Assembly: GCA_001508595.1 (NCBI GenBank)
Contig: LGHA01000019.1
Coordinates: forward strand, 1 to 13,470
DNA length: 13,470 nt
Reading direction: 5' to 3'
Origin: Anaerolineaceae bacterium 46_22
GTDB taxonomy: Bacteria > Chloroflexota > Anaerolineae > Anaerolineales > Anaerolineaceae
The notes below the pieces were generated by a model. It had not been told where the DNA came from. It was given only the letters and a program-made list of their open reading frames with translations, and did not search any database. Made by a program: the position numbers and the translations under genes. Positions 1 to 7,191 of this stretch are shown piece after piece (within the stretch, counting starts at the first letter, position 1; every line of letters begins with the position of its first letter).

Positions 1-290
1 GGTGCTCTGAAGATTCGAGGTAAGGTCTTTTCATATTGGGCGATGATATCGCCTTCTTCCAAATTATCGCCGACCTCACAAATCAGACATGAAGTCGTCT
101 CATCAGGTGAAATTCCCAAGCCCTTAGCAATATCCAGCATGATGATCTTTCCTGGAACCTGTGCTTCAGCAATGACATCCTGGGGGTTGACTTCCATTCC
201 CTTTTCCACGAGGACTTTTCCAGGAATCGGCAGCTTTCGAACGCGTTCGATTTCTGCGAATGAAGTCGCTCTTACCACATCAACGATCAT
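1..290 (-). CDS. Partial barrel-sandwich (biotinyl/lipoyl-like) protein, N-terminal 96 codons
   Basis: This is the start of a gene that runs off the left edge of the window. It begins at the ATG at 290-288, preceded by a run of five Gs, 25 bases after the MutL-like gene stops, so it is the sixth gene of the leftward operon. The visible residues contain short beta-turn repeats (LPIPGKVLVEKGMEV, AQVPGKIIMLDIAKG, EVGDNLEEGDIIAQYEK). Such G-x-x-V and GDxLxxGDII patterns are typical of barrel-sandwich hybrid folds such as biotinyl, lipoyl and HlyD-like domains. No AMKM-type modification lysine is seen, so covalent cofactor attachment is not supported. The product may partner the MutL-like ATPase. 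The reading frame is secure; the fold is an inference and the function is unknown. Confidence 0.72.
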   Translation of the reverse strand, partial: MIVDVVRATSFAEIERVRKLPIPGKVLVEKGMEVNPQDVIAEAQVPGKIIMLDIAKGLGISPDETTSCLICEVGDNLEEGDIIAQYEKTLPRIFRA

Positions 291-315
291 TGCTGCCCCC
301 AGCCACTATTCAAAT

Positions 316-2058
316 TTATCCGCCAAGCACGACTTGCCATCGCTTCAGCTCCTCAATTCTTTTCTCATCATCCTCAGGAAGCCGCAAAGGGCGACCCCGA
401 GCATCAATCACAACGCCCATGCTTCCACCCGGGATTTTCAATCGACCGCCAACTCCCTGACCGCCAAATCCGACATCCGTTCCAATCATCGGCTCCAGGC
501 TGAGTTCTGCCGTTACATCAGATGGGATCACCAGGCGCCTTAGGCTGCCCTGCAATACTTCCACATCGTAATCTTTGCCACCATCCGTCTTTACTTTCAC
601 ATTTAATATCACTTCATCTTCCGGGGCGTCTGAAACGGGAACAATAACCGTGCCCAAATTTTCAAAGGCATCTGATCCTAATACCTGTACAGGCAAAACC
701 GGCTCCAGGGTGCCAATCAAACCCAGCATTGGTAGTATTTGATAGCGATCGAGCACAATCGTGGTCACACCCCAGGGTTCCAGACCGTCAATCAACATCA
801 ACATGGCTTGCCCAGCTGATGGGGTTTGAGTCAGAATGGACCCGCTGGCGATCATCGGTTCAAAGCTGCCTAAAAGCCCTTTCTTTTGTTTATAAGTGAA
901 CCATGAATAATTCTCTGCGAAGCGATGTGCTGCCTGCCTTATCCGGTATCGCGCATATGCCTGCAAAATTGCTAATCCATCGAGATCCTCAGGTGCAAAA
1001 TGGGGCAGCAAGGCATGATTGCATAAAAATTCACTTACATCCTTCTGTGTCACCGAAGCGGCTGTCCATTGATGCACAAAATCGATCATGCCTACATCAA
1101 TTGAGCCAGGTAAACCATCCCTGGCAGGCTGGATCAGGACGCCTGCATCTTCACCTGAGCCAGCACCTAACATCGTCGAACCACCGCCGAGATCGAGTGT
1201 CAGTACCCCTTTTTTTGTTTTGGCATTCGCCTTACCCAGATATCGAATCATCCTTGACAGTGCAAAACTTTTTGTCCCCGCAATGGATTTTGATTTTTTG
1301 ATCAAGCCTTTGAAACCAGGAATAGCTTTCTGATATCGTTTTACAACAATCTTTTCAACCGCTGCCTGCGCCGGCACCAGGTCCATTTCATCCTGATCTG
1401 GACGAATATTCGGCACAACCGTCAGGTCTGCCAAAGGTTCTAACTGTCGTTTGACCCTTTCTTCCAATAATACATTCCCCGCGTAAAGAACATCAGGCTT
1501 GTTCTCATCCGGTAATAACCGCAGCACCAATTTTAAAACATCGATCCAGGATCTGAGGTGCCGCTCATCACCGCCATTTTCACCACCTGTCAGGATCACA
1601 AGCTCGGGATGATGAGAAACGAGTGCATCAACCAATTCAGCTTTATCGGATAATGCTGTCAGGTTGTAAGAACCAACAATCGCCAGGGGCATGGATTCAA
1701 TTAACGCATGTCCTGCTTTCAGAGAACCAGCATCCATCAAACCCAGTAAAACTGTTCTGAGTTTTGGTCCTCCGGAAATTGTCACGGCAATGCGATCCAC
1801 ACCGAGGCCAGTTTCATAAAAAGGCCAAATTAATTCGCCATTCGGTTTTAAGATGTGTACGTCTGATCGGCTCTGCAAATCTTGCATGGCGGCGCCTGCA
1901 CCGCTCCCGAGCTGAAAATCCTTACCCAGGCTCGATGATGCCCGACCAAAGGCTTCCAGCTTGAATTTTTCATCCAGGACGCCGAAATAAGATGCCCGTG
2001 TATTAACAAAACCAATGTCCAAACCAAGTAAAGCGTGCAAAACCCCTCGATGGTCCAT
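316..2058 (-). CDS. MutL/GlmL-family ASKHA ATPase with C-terminal extension
   Basis: This 580-residue protein belongs to the glutamate mutase MutL/GlmL family of ASKHA-fold ATPases. Characterised members are linked to coenzyme-B12 carbon-skeleton mutases; they are unrelated to the DNA-repair protein of the same name. Visible motifs are a phosphate-1 loop (DIGFVNT, 14-20), the conserved LTGGENGGDE (156-165) and LYAGN (191-195) stretches, a phosphate-2 loop (DLGGGST, 289-295), and an adenosine-type loop near 402-411. Residues from about 455 to 580 are a beta-rich extension, whereas classical GlmL is only roughly 460-480 residues long. The phosphate-2 loop continues as MLGAG rather than the usual TDVHS. 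The start overlaps the upstream stop (TAATG) with GGAG seven bases before it. No mutase subunit gene lies nearby; the neighbours are membrane proteins, so a mutase-chaperone role is doubtful. The family is fairly certain, the role unknown. Confidence 0.88.
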   Translation of the reverse strand: MDHRGVLHALLGLDIGFVNTRASYFGVLDEKFKLEAFGRASSSLGKDFQLGSGAGAAMQDLQSRSDVHILKPNGELIWPFYETGLGVDRIAVTISGGPKLRTVLLGLMDAGSLKAGHALIESMPLAIVGSYNLTALSDKAELVDALVSHHPELVILTGGENGGDERHLRSWIDVLKLVLRLLPDENKPDVLYAGNVLLEERVKRQLEPLADLTVVPNIRPDQDEMDLVPAQAAVEKIVVKRYQKAIPGFKGLIKKSKSIAGTKSFALSRMIRYLGKANAKTKKGVLTLDLGGGSTMLGAGSGEDAGVLIQPARDGLPGSIDVGMIDFVHQWTAASVTQKDVSEFLCNHALLPHFAPEDLDGLAILQAYARYRIRQAAHRFAENYSWFTYKQKKGLLGSFEPMIASGSILTQTPSAGQAMLMLIDGLEPWGVTTIVLDRYQILPMLGLIGTLEPVLPVQVLGSDAFENLGTVIVPVSDAPEDEVILNVKVKTDGGKDYDVEVLQGSLRRLVIPSDVTAELSLEPMIGTDVGFGGQGVGGRLKIPGGSMGVVIDARGRPLRLPEDDEKRIEELKRWQVVLGG

Positions 2059-2759
2059 TAGAAACTCCGAAAGAGATTGTTGATAAATTGTCCAATAAAG
2101 AGGAGGCGATCAATTAATGCCAGAAGGCTTGACGAGAACACACCTGCAAAAACTGCCCCCAGGCTGATGCCGATAAAAACTTGCCCGACTTTACTCAAAC
2201 CTTCCAATATTGCAGGGCGTTTTTCCAAATCTTCTTCTGTCATTGATTTTCTTTTCCGTCCGAAATGAAAATAACTCAGGGTCCCAACGGTACCGACAAG
2301 CATCAAAACAGCATCAAGAATGCGAAACCAGGTTTGATTTGGCACTGCGTACCACATCGCTGGGTCAAAGGAATCAACAATCGCTCGCGACTGGGGAAGC
2401 AAAGTACCAAATACGGCACCGCCCACAGCAATCGCCGCCGCTAAACCAGCCATGTAGGCTAAGGGCAAACTGCCAATCCATGTGAGCCCCTTGAATTGGC
2501 TCAACACCAACATGAAGATCAAGACAACGGGGATCCCCAGCCATAAGACTCCAGGCAAGGTGCCATTAACGATCGGTCTGACCAAATAAGGCCATAAAAT
2601 TTGGTTTGAGATGAGCAAAACCACATAACCAGCCATAACACCAATAAACAGGTGGGATGCAAAACGAAAGAAGATATTATCGCCGAGGAGATAGCTGAGC
2701 ACCATCAAGGTCAGCAAGAAGCTGAAAACGATCCACAAGATCTCATAGGAAAAGGTCAT
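2058..2759 (-). CDS. Polytopic membrane protein, about six helices, MutL operon
   Basis: This 233-residue hydrophobic protein has probable membrane helices near residues 5-25, 32-55, 70-88, 94-117 and 144-165, plus one or two more between 188 and 225. A basic stretch (GRKRK, 167-171) followed by acidic residues 175-181 forms a likely cytoplasmic loop before the last hydrophobic region. No catalytic motif is apparent. Its ATG sits inside the last codons of the zinc-ribbon gene (ATGA overlap) behind a near-ideal AGGAGGT ribosome-binding site. Its TAA shares a base with the ATG of the MutL-like gene. It plausibly anchors or regulates the ATPase at the membrane, but that follows from context only. 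I recognise it as a Chloroflexota-type hypothetical membrane protein and cannot assign a function. Confidence 0.82.
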   Translation of the reverse strand: MTFSYEILWIVFSFLLTLMVLSYLLGDNIFFRFASHLFIGVMAGYVVLLISNQILWPYLVRPIVNGTLPGVLWLGIPVVLIFMLVLSQFKGLTWIGSLPLAYMAGLAAAIAVGGAVFGTLLPQSRAIVDSFDPAMWYAVPNQTWFRILDAVLMLVGTVGTLSYFHFGRKRKSMTEEDLEKRPAILEGLSKVGQVFIGISLGAVFAGVFSSSLLALIDRLLFIGQFINNLFRSF

Positions 2760-4474
2760 GCTGCACCTCCTTCCTCATGATTTTGATTGCCAGCATTTAC
2801 CGCACCAATCACCATAATTGCTGCCAGCATCACCAAACCCACCTGGTAAGCTCGCCGACGATTTCCAATCAGAATGCCTGTTGATAATTCGGATTCAAGG
2901 ATCACGCCATCATTGAGCCCTGAGACCATTCCAGTGATTTGTCCCGAGTCAAAATAGGGAACCAGCATCGGCATCGATTGCGCTGTGACGACCAGGCTAA
3001 TGGGTATGTCGGGCATTAATACCGTCAGTTGTTCAATCCAGGTTCTGACACCTTCAGCCGTATCAGAAAGGATCAGGATGCTGTCAAATCCACCGTCAGG
3101 CAGTGCTTTTGAACTTTCAGGCAGCCCAACAATTTGCCAGTTCGCTGACGTCACCATACCCAGCCCAAATGCGCCGTAAGCACCAATTGGGAAATACCCT
3201 AAATCAACAATAGAATCCGTTTCCAACGCGTGAATTTCTCCAAGAAGCTGCCGCTGGAGAATGGTCCCTGAAACCGAAGATGAGATCAGGCTGATCTCAC
3301 TGTCCTTTGATACCAGGCTTTGAAGTATTGGCGTCGAAACCAGGTTAATCTCGCTCGCATATGCCGGCTGGTAATCAAACACCAGCAGAATTGAGGAACT
3401 TTCTTCTAAATCGGATATCCAGGATAAAAATCCAGCGGTATGCGGTTGAATCGGTCCAGATTGATTGCCAGTTGTTCCACCAATGAATAAGGAAAGGCTC
3501 ATGCTGAGGATGAGTAAAATTGCAAAGAAAAAGCGGGCTGCGCCAAGTTTTGAGCGTCGTTTAATTGCACGGACAGGTCTTGGGGCATTCTCATCTAAAA
3601 TCATTGATGTGAGTTGATCCGCCTGGTTTCTCTCTTCTTTGGTGATAGTCAACTTGGGAGGAATAGCTTCATATAAAGGTGTTTCATCGATGGGGATTTC
3701 ACGGGTTTCAGCTGATTCATCTATCTCGACTGATTCACTTTCCATATCTTCGTCAACGAGATCAGGCTCATCCCCCACCTCAGCGGTATCCTCTTCACTA
3801 TCTTCCAGGGCAGCTAACCAATTTAATAAACTATTCTCGCCGTGGTCAAGCGATTCCTGGTCATCTTGAACGATTTCTTTTCCTTCAGCCACACGAATCT
3901 TTTGAAGCCAATCGGGTTCCTTCTCCTGAATTTCTTCATCTTTCTCATCAAAGGCATCATCTGAGGCTGCTGCATCAGGCTCCTTATTGACAAAGCCGCC
4001 GACGGGACCGCGTAATTTTTCAATCCATGACTCAAAATTTTCATGCTGTTCTTCAGGTTTATCACCTTTCAAACTTTCTTTTGCTGCTGAAATCTTTTGG
4101 GTGATTTCTCCAAGGGAATCATCTTCTTCGGTAGCACGCTGGCGGATGCGATGCAGCCAATCCGGGATTCCCTCATCCTCCTGGGCTTCTCCTTCATCAA
4201 ACCCATCCTCTGGCTCATCAATCGGCAGTTGATCTTCCTGAGTCTCGTCCGCCAGGACCGCTTCCTCCTCCGTTTGTTTCAACGCATGGAGTATATCGGT
4301 CAGGTCCTCTTCCTTACCATTCAATAAACCGAAATCATCCTGGTCATTCTGCTGCGGATCAATAAATTCTACAGTCGTATCTCCCTTTAGATCCGCATGA
4401 CAAAAATGACAAAACTCAGCGTCTTCTACGTTTTCAGCACCGCATTCCGGGCAAATTAATTTATCTGTCATCAT
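2756..4474 (-). CDS. Zinc-ribbon, acidic-linker, two-helix membrane protein
   Basis: This 572-residue protein starts with a zinc ribbon whose cysteines are C8, C11, C22 and C25 (CxxC-x10-CxxC). A long, strongly acidic, probably disordered linker follows (about 33-300). It carries four short tryptophan motifs at W106, W150, W189 and W219 (pattern W-L/I-x-x-I/L-R/E). A basic patch (301-309) precedes the first membrane helix (about 313-333). An alpha/beta-looking domain (about 350-535) is followed by NRRR (538-541) and a second helix (about 543-562). Two tandem ATGs open the gene; the first overlaps the preceding stop (ATGATGA), so either could be used. The basic residues before helix 1 put the zinc ribbon in the cytoplasm, but the NRRR before helix 2 leaves the topology of the middle domain uncertain. 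The function is unknown; the linker suggests a scaffold recruiting partners. Confidence 0.83.
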   Translation of the reverse strand: MMTDKLICPECGAENVEDAEFCHFCHADLKGDTTVEFIDPQQNDQDDFGLLNGKEEDLTDILHALKQTEEEAVLADETQEDQLPIDEPEDGFDEGEAQEDEGIPDWLHRIRQRATEEDDSLGEITQKISAAKESLKGDKPEEQHENFESWIEKLRGPVGGFVNKEPDAAASDDAFDEKDEEIQEKEPDWLQKIRVAEGKEIVQDDQESLDHGENSLLNWLAALEDSEEDTAEVGDEPDLVDEDMESESVEIDESAETREIPIDETPLYEAIPPKLTITKEERNQADQLTSMILDENAPRPVRAIKRRSKLGAARFFFAILLILSMSLSLFIGGTTGNQSGPIQPHTAGFLSWISDLEESSSILLVFDYQPAYASEINLVSTPILQSLVSKDSEISLISSSVSGTILQRQLLGEIHALETDSIVDLGYFPIGAYGAFGLGMVTSANWQIVGLPESSKALPDGGFDSILILSDTAEGVRTWIEQLTVLMPDIPISLVVTAQSMPMLVPYFDSGQITGMVSGLNDGVILESELSTGILIGNRRRAYQVGLVMLAAIMVIGAVNAGNQNHEEGGAA

Positions 4475-5085
4475 TCACCATATGGTTTCTCAATGGTCAA
4501 CAAAACCCGCAAACCCACAATCAAACCGCCTAAACCCATTCCGAGCAAAATACCCCGTACGCCTACCATGGGCAATCGCCTCAAGAAATTCAATATCTCA
4601 GCACCTGCACCCTCAGTTCCCAAATAAATCGACCCTGCATCAAGCCCGAGGGTGACAACAGCACTGCATAAAAACGCAATTGACATCGGGGTCCATCCCC
4701 GTGTGCTGATCAAACGAAAGCTTGCTGTTAACAAAACCACAGCCAAAACTGCAAGCAAACTGGTTTCAACAGGATACTGTACGTTGATCATTAAATCCGT
4801 AAAAATTGGATGATTGAAGGAAAAAATCAAACCAACAATAATTGTGGCAGAAAAAGCCAACAAGAGGACAAAGCTCAAAAAGCTTTGTTTATCTCGCCTT
4901 GCTACACGGCTGATGTGGGATTTGATTAAGTAGCCAATACCAATCAAAGCTGCTGTGCCGATAAGCAATATGCCCCAGTCGATGACCAAATTGAGAATTG
5001 GACCAAGGGCTTGAGGGAAAAAGTAACCTGCTAAAACTGTCAAACCAATTAATAAAAGGATGCTGACAGTAAGAATCTTTTTCAT
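4471..5085 (-). CDS. Polytopic membrane protein of the MutL operon
   Basis: This is a 204-residue integral membrane protein beginning MKKILTVS. Probable helices lie near residues 4-24, 34-54, 69-89, 106-123, 133-155 and 174-197, and it ends in the hydrophilic tail IEKPYGE. A longer open frame reaches back to 5166, but the start at 5085 is preferred. It forms a 4-base ATGA overlap with the upstream gene, matching the pattern at the other junctions, and places a basic KK directly before the first helix. The ribosome-binding site is weak, so translation is probably coupled to the preceding gene. No enzyme motif is visible. It is likely a structural subunit of the membrane assembly encoded by this operon; that role is inferred from position. 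Confidence 0.82.
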   Translation of the reverse strand: MKKILTVSILLLIGLTVLAGYFFPQALGPILNLVIDWGILLIGTAALIGIGYLIKSHISRVARRDKQSFLSFVLLLAFSATIIVGLIFSFNHPIFTDLMINVQYPVETSLLAVLAVVLLTASFRLISTRGWTPMSIAFLCSAVVTLGLDAGSIYLGTEGAGAEILNFLRRLPMVGVRGILLGMGLGGLIVGLRVLLTIEKPYGE

Positions 5086-5831
5086 AAGACACCGACCATT
5101 TTTAATACAGCCGCAACAATAATCATTAAGATCAGCAAGAGCCGCAGGATATCTTCTGTCATCCATGCAGCCGTTCTTCCCGGGGAAGGTTTGAGCAAAC
5201 CAGGCAGCATGAAGCTATCCTCACCGATCATCAAGTCTTCTACCTGGGAAAATAAGGCGGATTGAGAAGCAATGGTACCGGCAGCAGCAAACACATAGCC
5301 ATTTTTCGCCTGGGCCACTTCACTCAACAAAGAAGCCTCTGGTCCAAAATTTCCGGATAATATCAACCCATGCTGCGGATGTTTATCCAGCTCATAAAGC
5401 AGTCCAACCAGGTTTGAATAAGCGGTTGGACCGGGCAGCACAGCTTTGACGCCCTTCTGAGTCAGGTCTTTTGAAAACCCATTCTGGTATGAATTTTCAA
5501 CAATTTGTCTTGCAAATACCACCATGGAACTTTGAGATGTTGCAATATTAAACTTTCCATCGACCAGGGTTTCCGCATCAAGAAGACCAGTCATAACAGC
5601 CAGGCTGTTGAGGCCGAGGCCGGGATAGCTTGATGATGTCAATTTGTGCCCAAGGACAAGCGTCCGATGCAAACCGCCTTCAATCGCCTTAATTCGCGAA
5701 ATCTTCAAGCCTTCAATTTGTGTATTCTTACGAACCAGGTAGGATCTGCCGTTTTTAAACAAAAAGGTAAAAATGATCAAAAGGATAATTGAAATGCCAA
5801 TCATCCCCCATCCAAGAATGGACCAGTTCAT
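5082..5831 (-). CDS. DUF6754-like two-helix membrane protein, first gene of MutL operon
   Basis: This 249-residue protein has one membrane helix at each end (about 5-25 and 229-248) around a soluble domain of about 200 residues. Basic residues just after helix 1 (K26, R29, R34, K35) suggest that the central domain faces the cytoplasm. The domain contains small-residue-rich stretches (SSSYPGLGLNSL 66-77, VLPGPTAY 131-138, AAAGTIASQSALF 182-194). I associate this pattern with the DUF6754 family of Chloroflexota, from memory and without a search. The ATG is preceded by AGGAG at a good distance and follows the divergent promoter region, making this the first gene of the operon. Its stop overlaps the next start by four bases. 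The biochemical function is unknown. Confidence 0.8.
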   Translation of the reverse strand: MNWSILGWGMIGISIILLIIFTFLFKNGRSYLVRKNTQIEGLKISRIKAIEGGLHRTLVLGHKLTSSSYPGLGLNSLAVMTGLLDAETLVDGKFNIATSQSSMVVFARQIVENSYQNGFSKDLTQKGVKAVLPGPTAYSNLVGLLYELDKHPQHGLILSGNFGPEASLLSEVAQAKNGYVFAAAGTIASQSALFSQVEDLMIGEDSFMLPGLLKPSPGRTAAWMTEDILRLLLILMIIVAAVLKMVGVL

Positions 5832-5937
5832 TGTTGTGCTCCTTGCATGTGCGTGTCCAATTTTGAAAAATATTTTATTATGTCGTGTCTCACCTTAAAG
5901 GCATAAAGATGTCTGTTTCGTACATGACAATGATTAA

Positions 5938-5966
5938 AGTATAGCATAAGCGAGTCAAATTGTCGC
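5938..5966 (-). promoter_or_regulatory. Candidate extended -10 promoter for the MutL-like operon
   Basis: On the minus strand the element TATACT (5943-5938) is directly preceded by TGC, forming an extended -10. The hexamer GCGACA (5966-5961), a 4/6 match to the -35 consensus, lies 17 bases upstream. Transcription would start near 5931, leaving a leader of about 100 bases before the ATG at 5831. An alternative TTGACT (5958-5953) is only nine bases from this -10 and does not fit. This is assigned from sequence only. Confidence 0.42.
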
Positions 5967-6035
5967 AGAAATTTCGCTGTACACAAACAAAGCTGGATGA
6001 CGAATAAAAATAAAATTTTCCTTTTCAGCTTAAAG

Positions 6036-6041
6036 TATAAT
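6036..6041 (+). promoter_or_regulatory. Perfect TATAAT -10 element just before wecB
   Basis: A consensus TATAAT ends seven bases before the A of the wecB ATG, so RNA would be expected to start at or next to the start codon. No Shine-Dalgarno sequence is seen between the two, and no good -35 hexamer lies at 16-18 bases, although the upstream DNA is A/T-rich. The layout suggests a leaderless transcript for the glycan operon. Confidence 0.5.
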
Positions 6042-6048
6042 AGGTCTA

Positions 6049-7191
6049 ATGAAACCTAAAATGTCTGTTATGGTTGTCTTCGGCACCCGCCCTGAAGCCG
6101 TAAAATTAGCTCCGGTAATAAAAGAACTGCAAAAATACCCGGAGCAGATCAAACTGTGGACCTGCGTAACAGCGCAGCACCGTGAAATGCTTGACCAGGT
6201 TTTGGATGCCTTTGAAATCAAACCGGATATTGACCTTGATTTGATGCGGCATGACCAAAACCTTTCCGATCTTACCGCCCGGATTTTCAGTGAGCTTGAC
6301 CCGGTCATCAAAAAAATCAAGCCCGATTGGCTCTTAATTCAAGGCGATACAACAACCGTCATGACCGCGGCTATTCTGGGTTTTTATAACCAGGTCAAAA
6401 TTGGGCATGTTGAAGCCGGATTGCGAACCCATGACAAATGGCAGCCCTTCCCTGAAGAAGTGAACCGACGTATTGCCGGTGTGGTCGCAGATTTACATTT
6501 TGCACCTACAGAAAATAATCGTGAGAACTTGCGCCGCGAAGGCATCCCGGATGACATTATCAAAGTAACCGGCAACCCGGCAATCGACGCCCTGCGTATC
6601 ATTTCAAAGCAAACAGCACCGCCTGTGGCTGTCAGCATCCTTGATCGGGCAGGGATCACATCGGGTAAACGCCGATTGGTACTGGTTACAGCGCACCGCC
6701 GTGAGAATTTTGGTCAGCCCATCAAAGACATTTGTAAGGCTTTAAAACAACTGGCGGGTGACTTCCAGGATGATATCACCTTGATCTACCCCGTACACCT
6801 CAACCCCAATATCCAGAAACCTGTTTATGAAATTCTCTCGGGGATTGACAACATCATCCTCATGGAACCCCTTGATTACCTCCCGCTGGTGCATTTAATG
6901 AAAAATGCGGCACTGATACTGACTGATTCCGGCGGTATTCAGGAAGAAGCCCCCTCATTTGGTGTGCCAACCCTTGTATTGAGAGAAAGAACCGAAAGGC
7001 AAGAAGGTGTACATGCCGGCACCCTCAAACTGGTCGGGACAAATACTGAGAAAATTTATACAGAAGCAAAACTTCTGCTGGATGATCCTCAAGCCCATGC
7101 CAAAATGGCTGGCGCAGTGAACCCTTACGGCGATGGGTATGCCGCACAACGCATTGTTAAGGCACTGCTTGAAGCCCAGGGGGAGAAATAA
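6049..7191 (+). CDS. wecB: UDP-N-acetylglucosamine 2-epimerase (non-hydrolysing)
   Basis: This 380-residue cytoplasmic enzyme interconverts UDP-GlcNAc and UDP-ManNAc, supplying ManNAc units for surface polysaccharide. Its length is normal for the family. Diagnostic motifs are FGTRPEA (11-17), QGDTT (98-102), HVEAGLRT (120-127), PEEVNRR (135-141), TAHRREN (214-220), YPVHLNP (247-253) and TDSGGIQEE (292-300). D100, E122, E136 or E137, and H216 fit the catalytic positions known from the E. coli enzyme. The first ATG (6049) lacks a ribosome-binding site and lies seven bases after a TATAAT; a second in-frame ATG at 6061 is also possible, since the conserved region begins after it. It is the first gene of a five-gene operon. 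No UDP-ManNAc dehydrogenase is present here, so the fate of the product is open. Confidence 0.95.
   Translation: MKPKMSVMVVFGTRPEAVKLAPVIKELQKYPEQIKLWTCVTAQHREMLDQVLDAFEIKPDIDLDLMRHDQNLSDLTARIFSELDPVIKKIKPDWLLIQGDTTTVMTAAILGFYNQVKIGHVEAGLRTHDKWQPFPEEVNRRIAGVVADLHFAPTENNRENLRREGIPDDIIKVTGNPAIDALRIISKQTAPPVAVSILDRAGITSGKRRLVLVTAHRRENFGQPIKDICKALKQLAGDFQDDITLIYPVHLNPNIQKPVYEILSGIDNIILMEPLDYLPLVHLMKNAALILTDSGGIQEEAPSFGVPTLVLRERTERQEGVHAGTLKLVGTNTEKIYTEAKLLLDDPQAHAKMAGAVNPYGDGYAAQRIVKALLEAQGEK

Noticed and set aside
43..543. Plus-strand open frame of 166 codons near the left edge
   Set aside because: It lies opposite the barrel-sandwich gene and the end of the MutL-like gene, has no recognisable protein features, and conflicts with a convincing operon on the other strand.
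316..2058. Reading the MutL-like gene as DNA mismatch repair mutL
   Set aside because: There is no GHKL ATPase motif; the DIG...T and DLGGGST loops and the TGGENGGDE and YAGN segments belong to the unrelated glutamate mutase L family.
3823..4327. Several open frames on both strands opposite or within the acidic linker of the zinc-ribbon gene
   Set aside because: They are shadows created by the biased Glu/Asp/Ser codons of the linker and have no independent ribosome-binding sites or family features.
5086..5166. Longer form of the 4471-5085 membrane protein starting at 5166
   Set aside because: It would overlap the upstream gene by more than 80 bases and put a Cys-rich non-conserved stretch before the natural KK-helix start; the ATGA overlap at 5085 fits the operon pattern.
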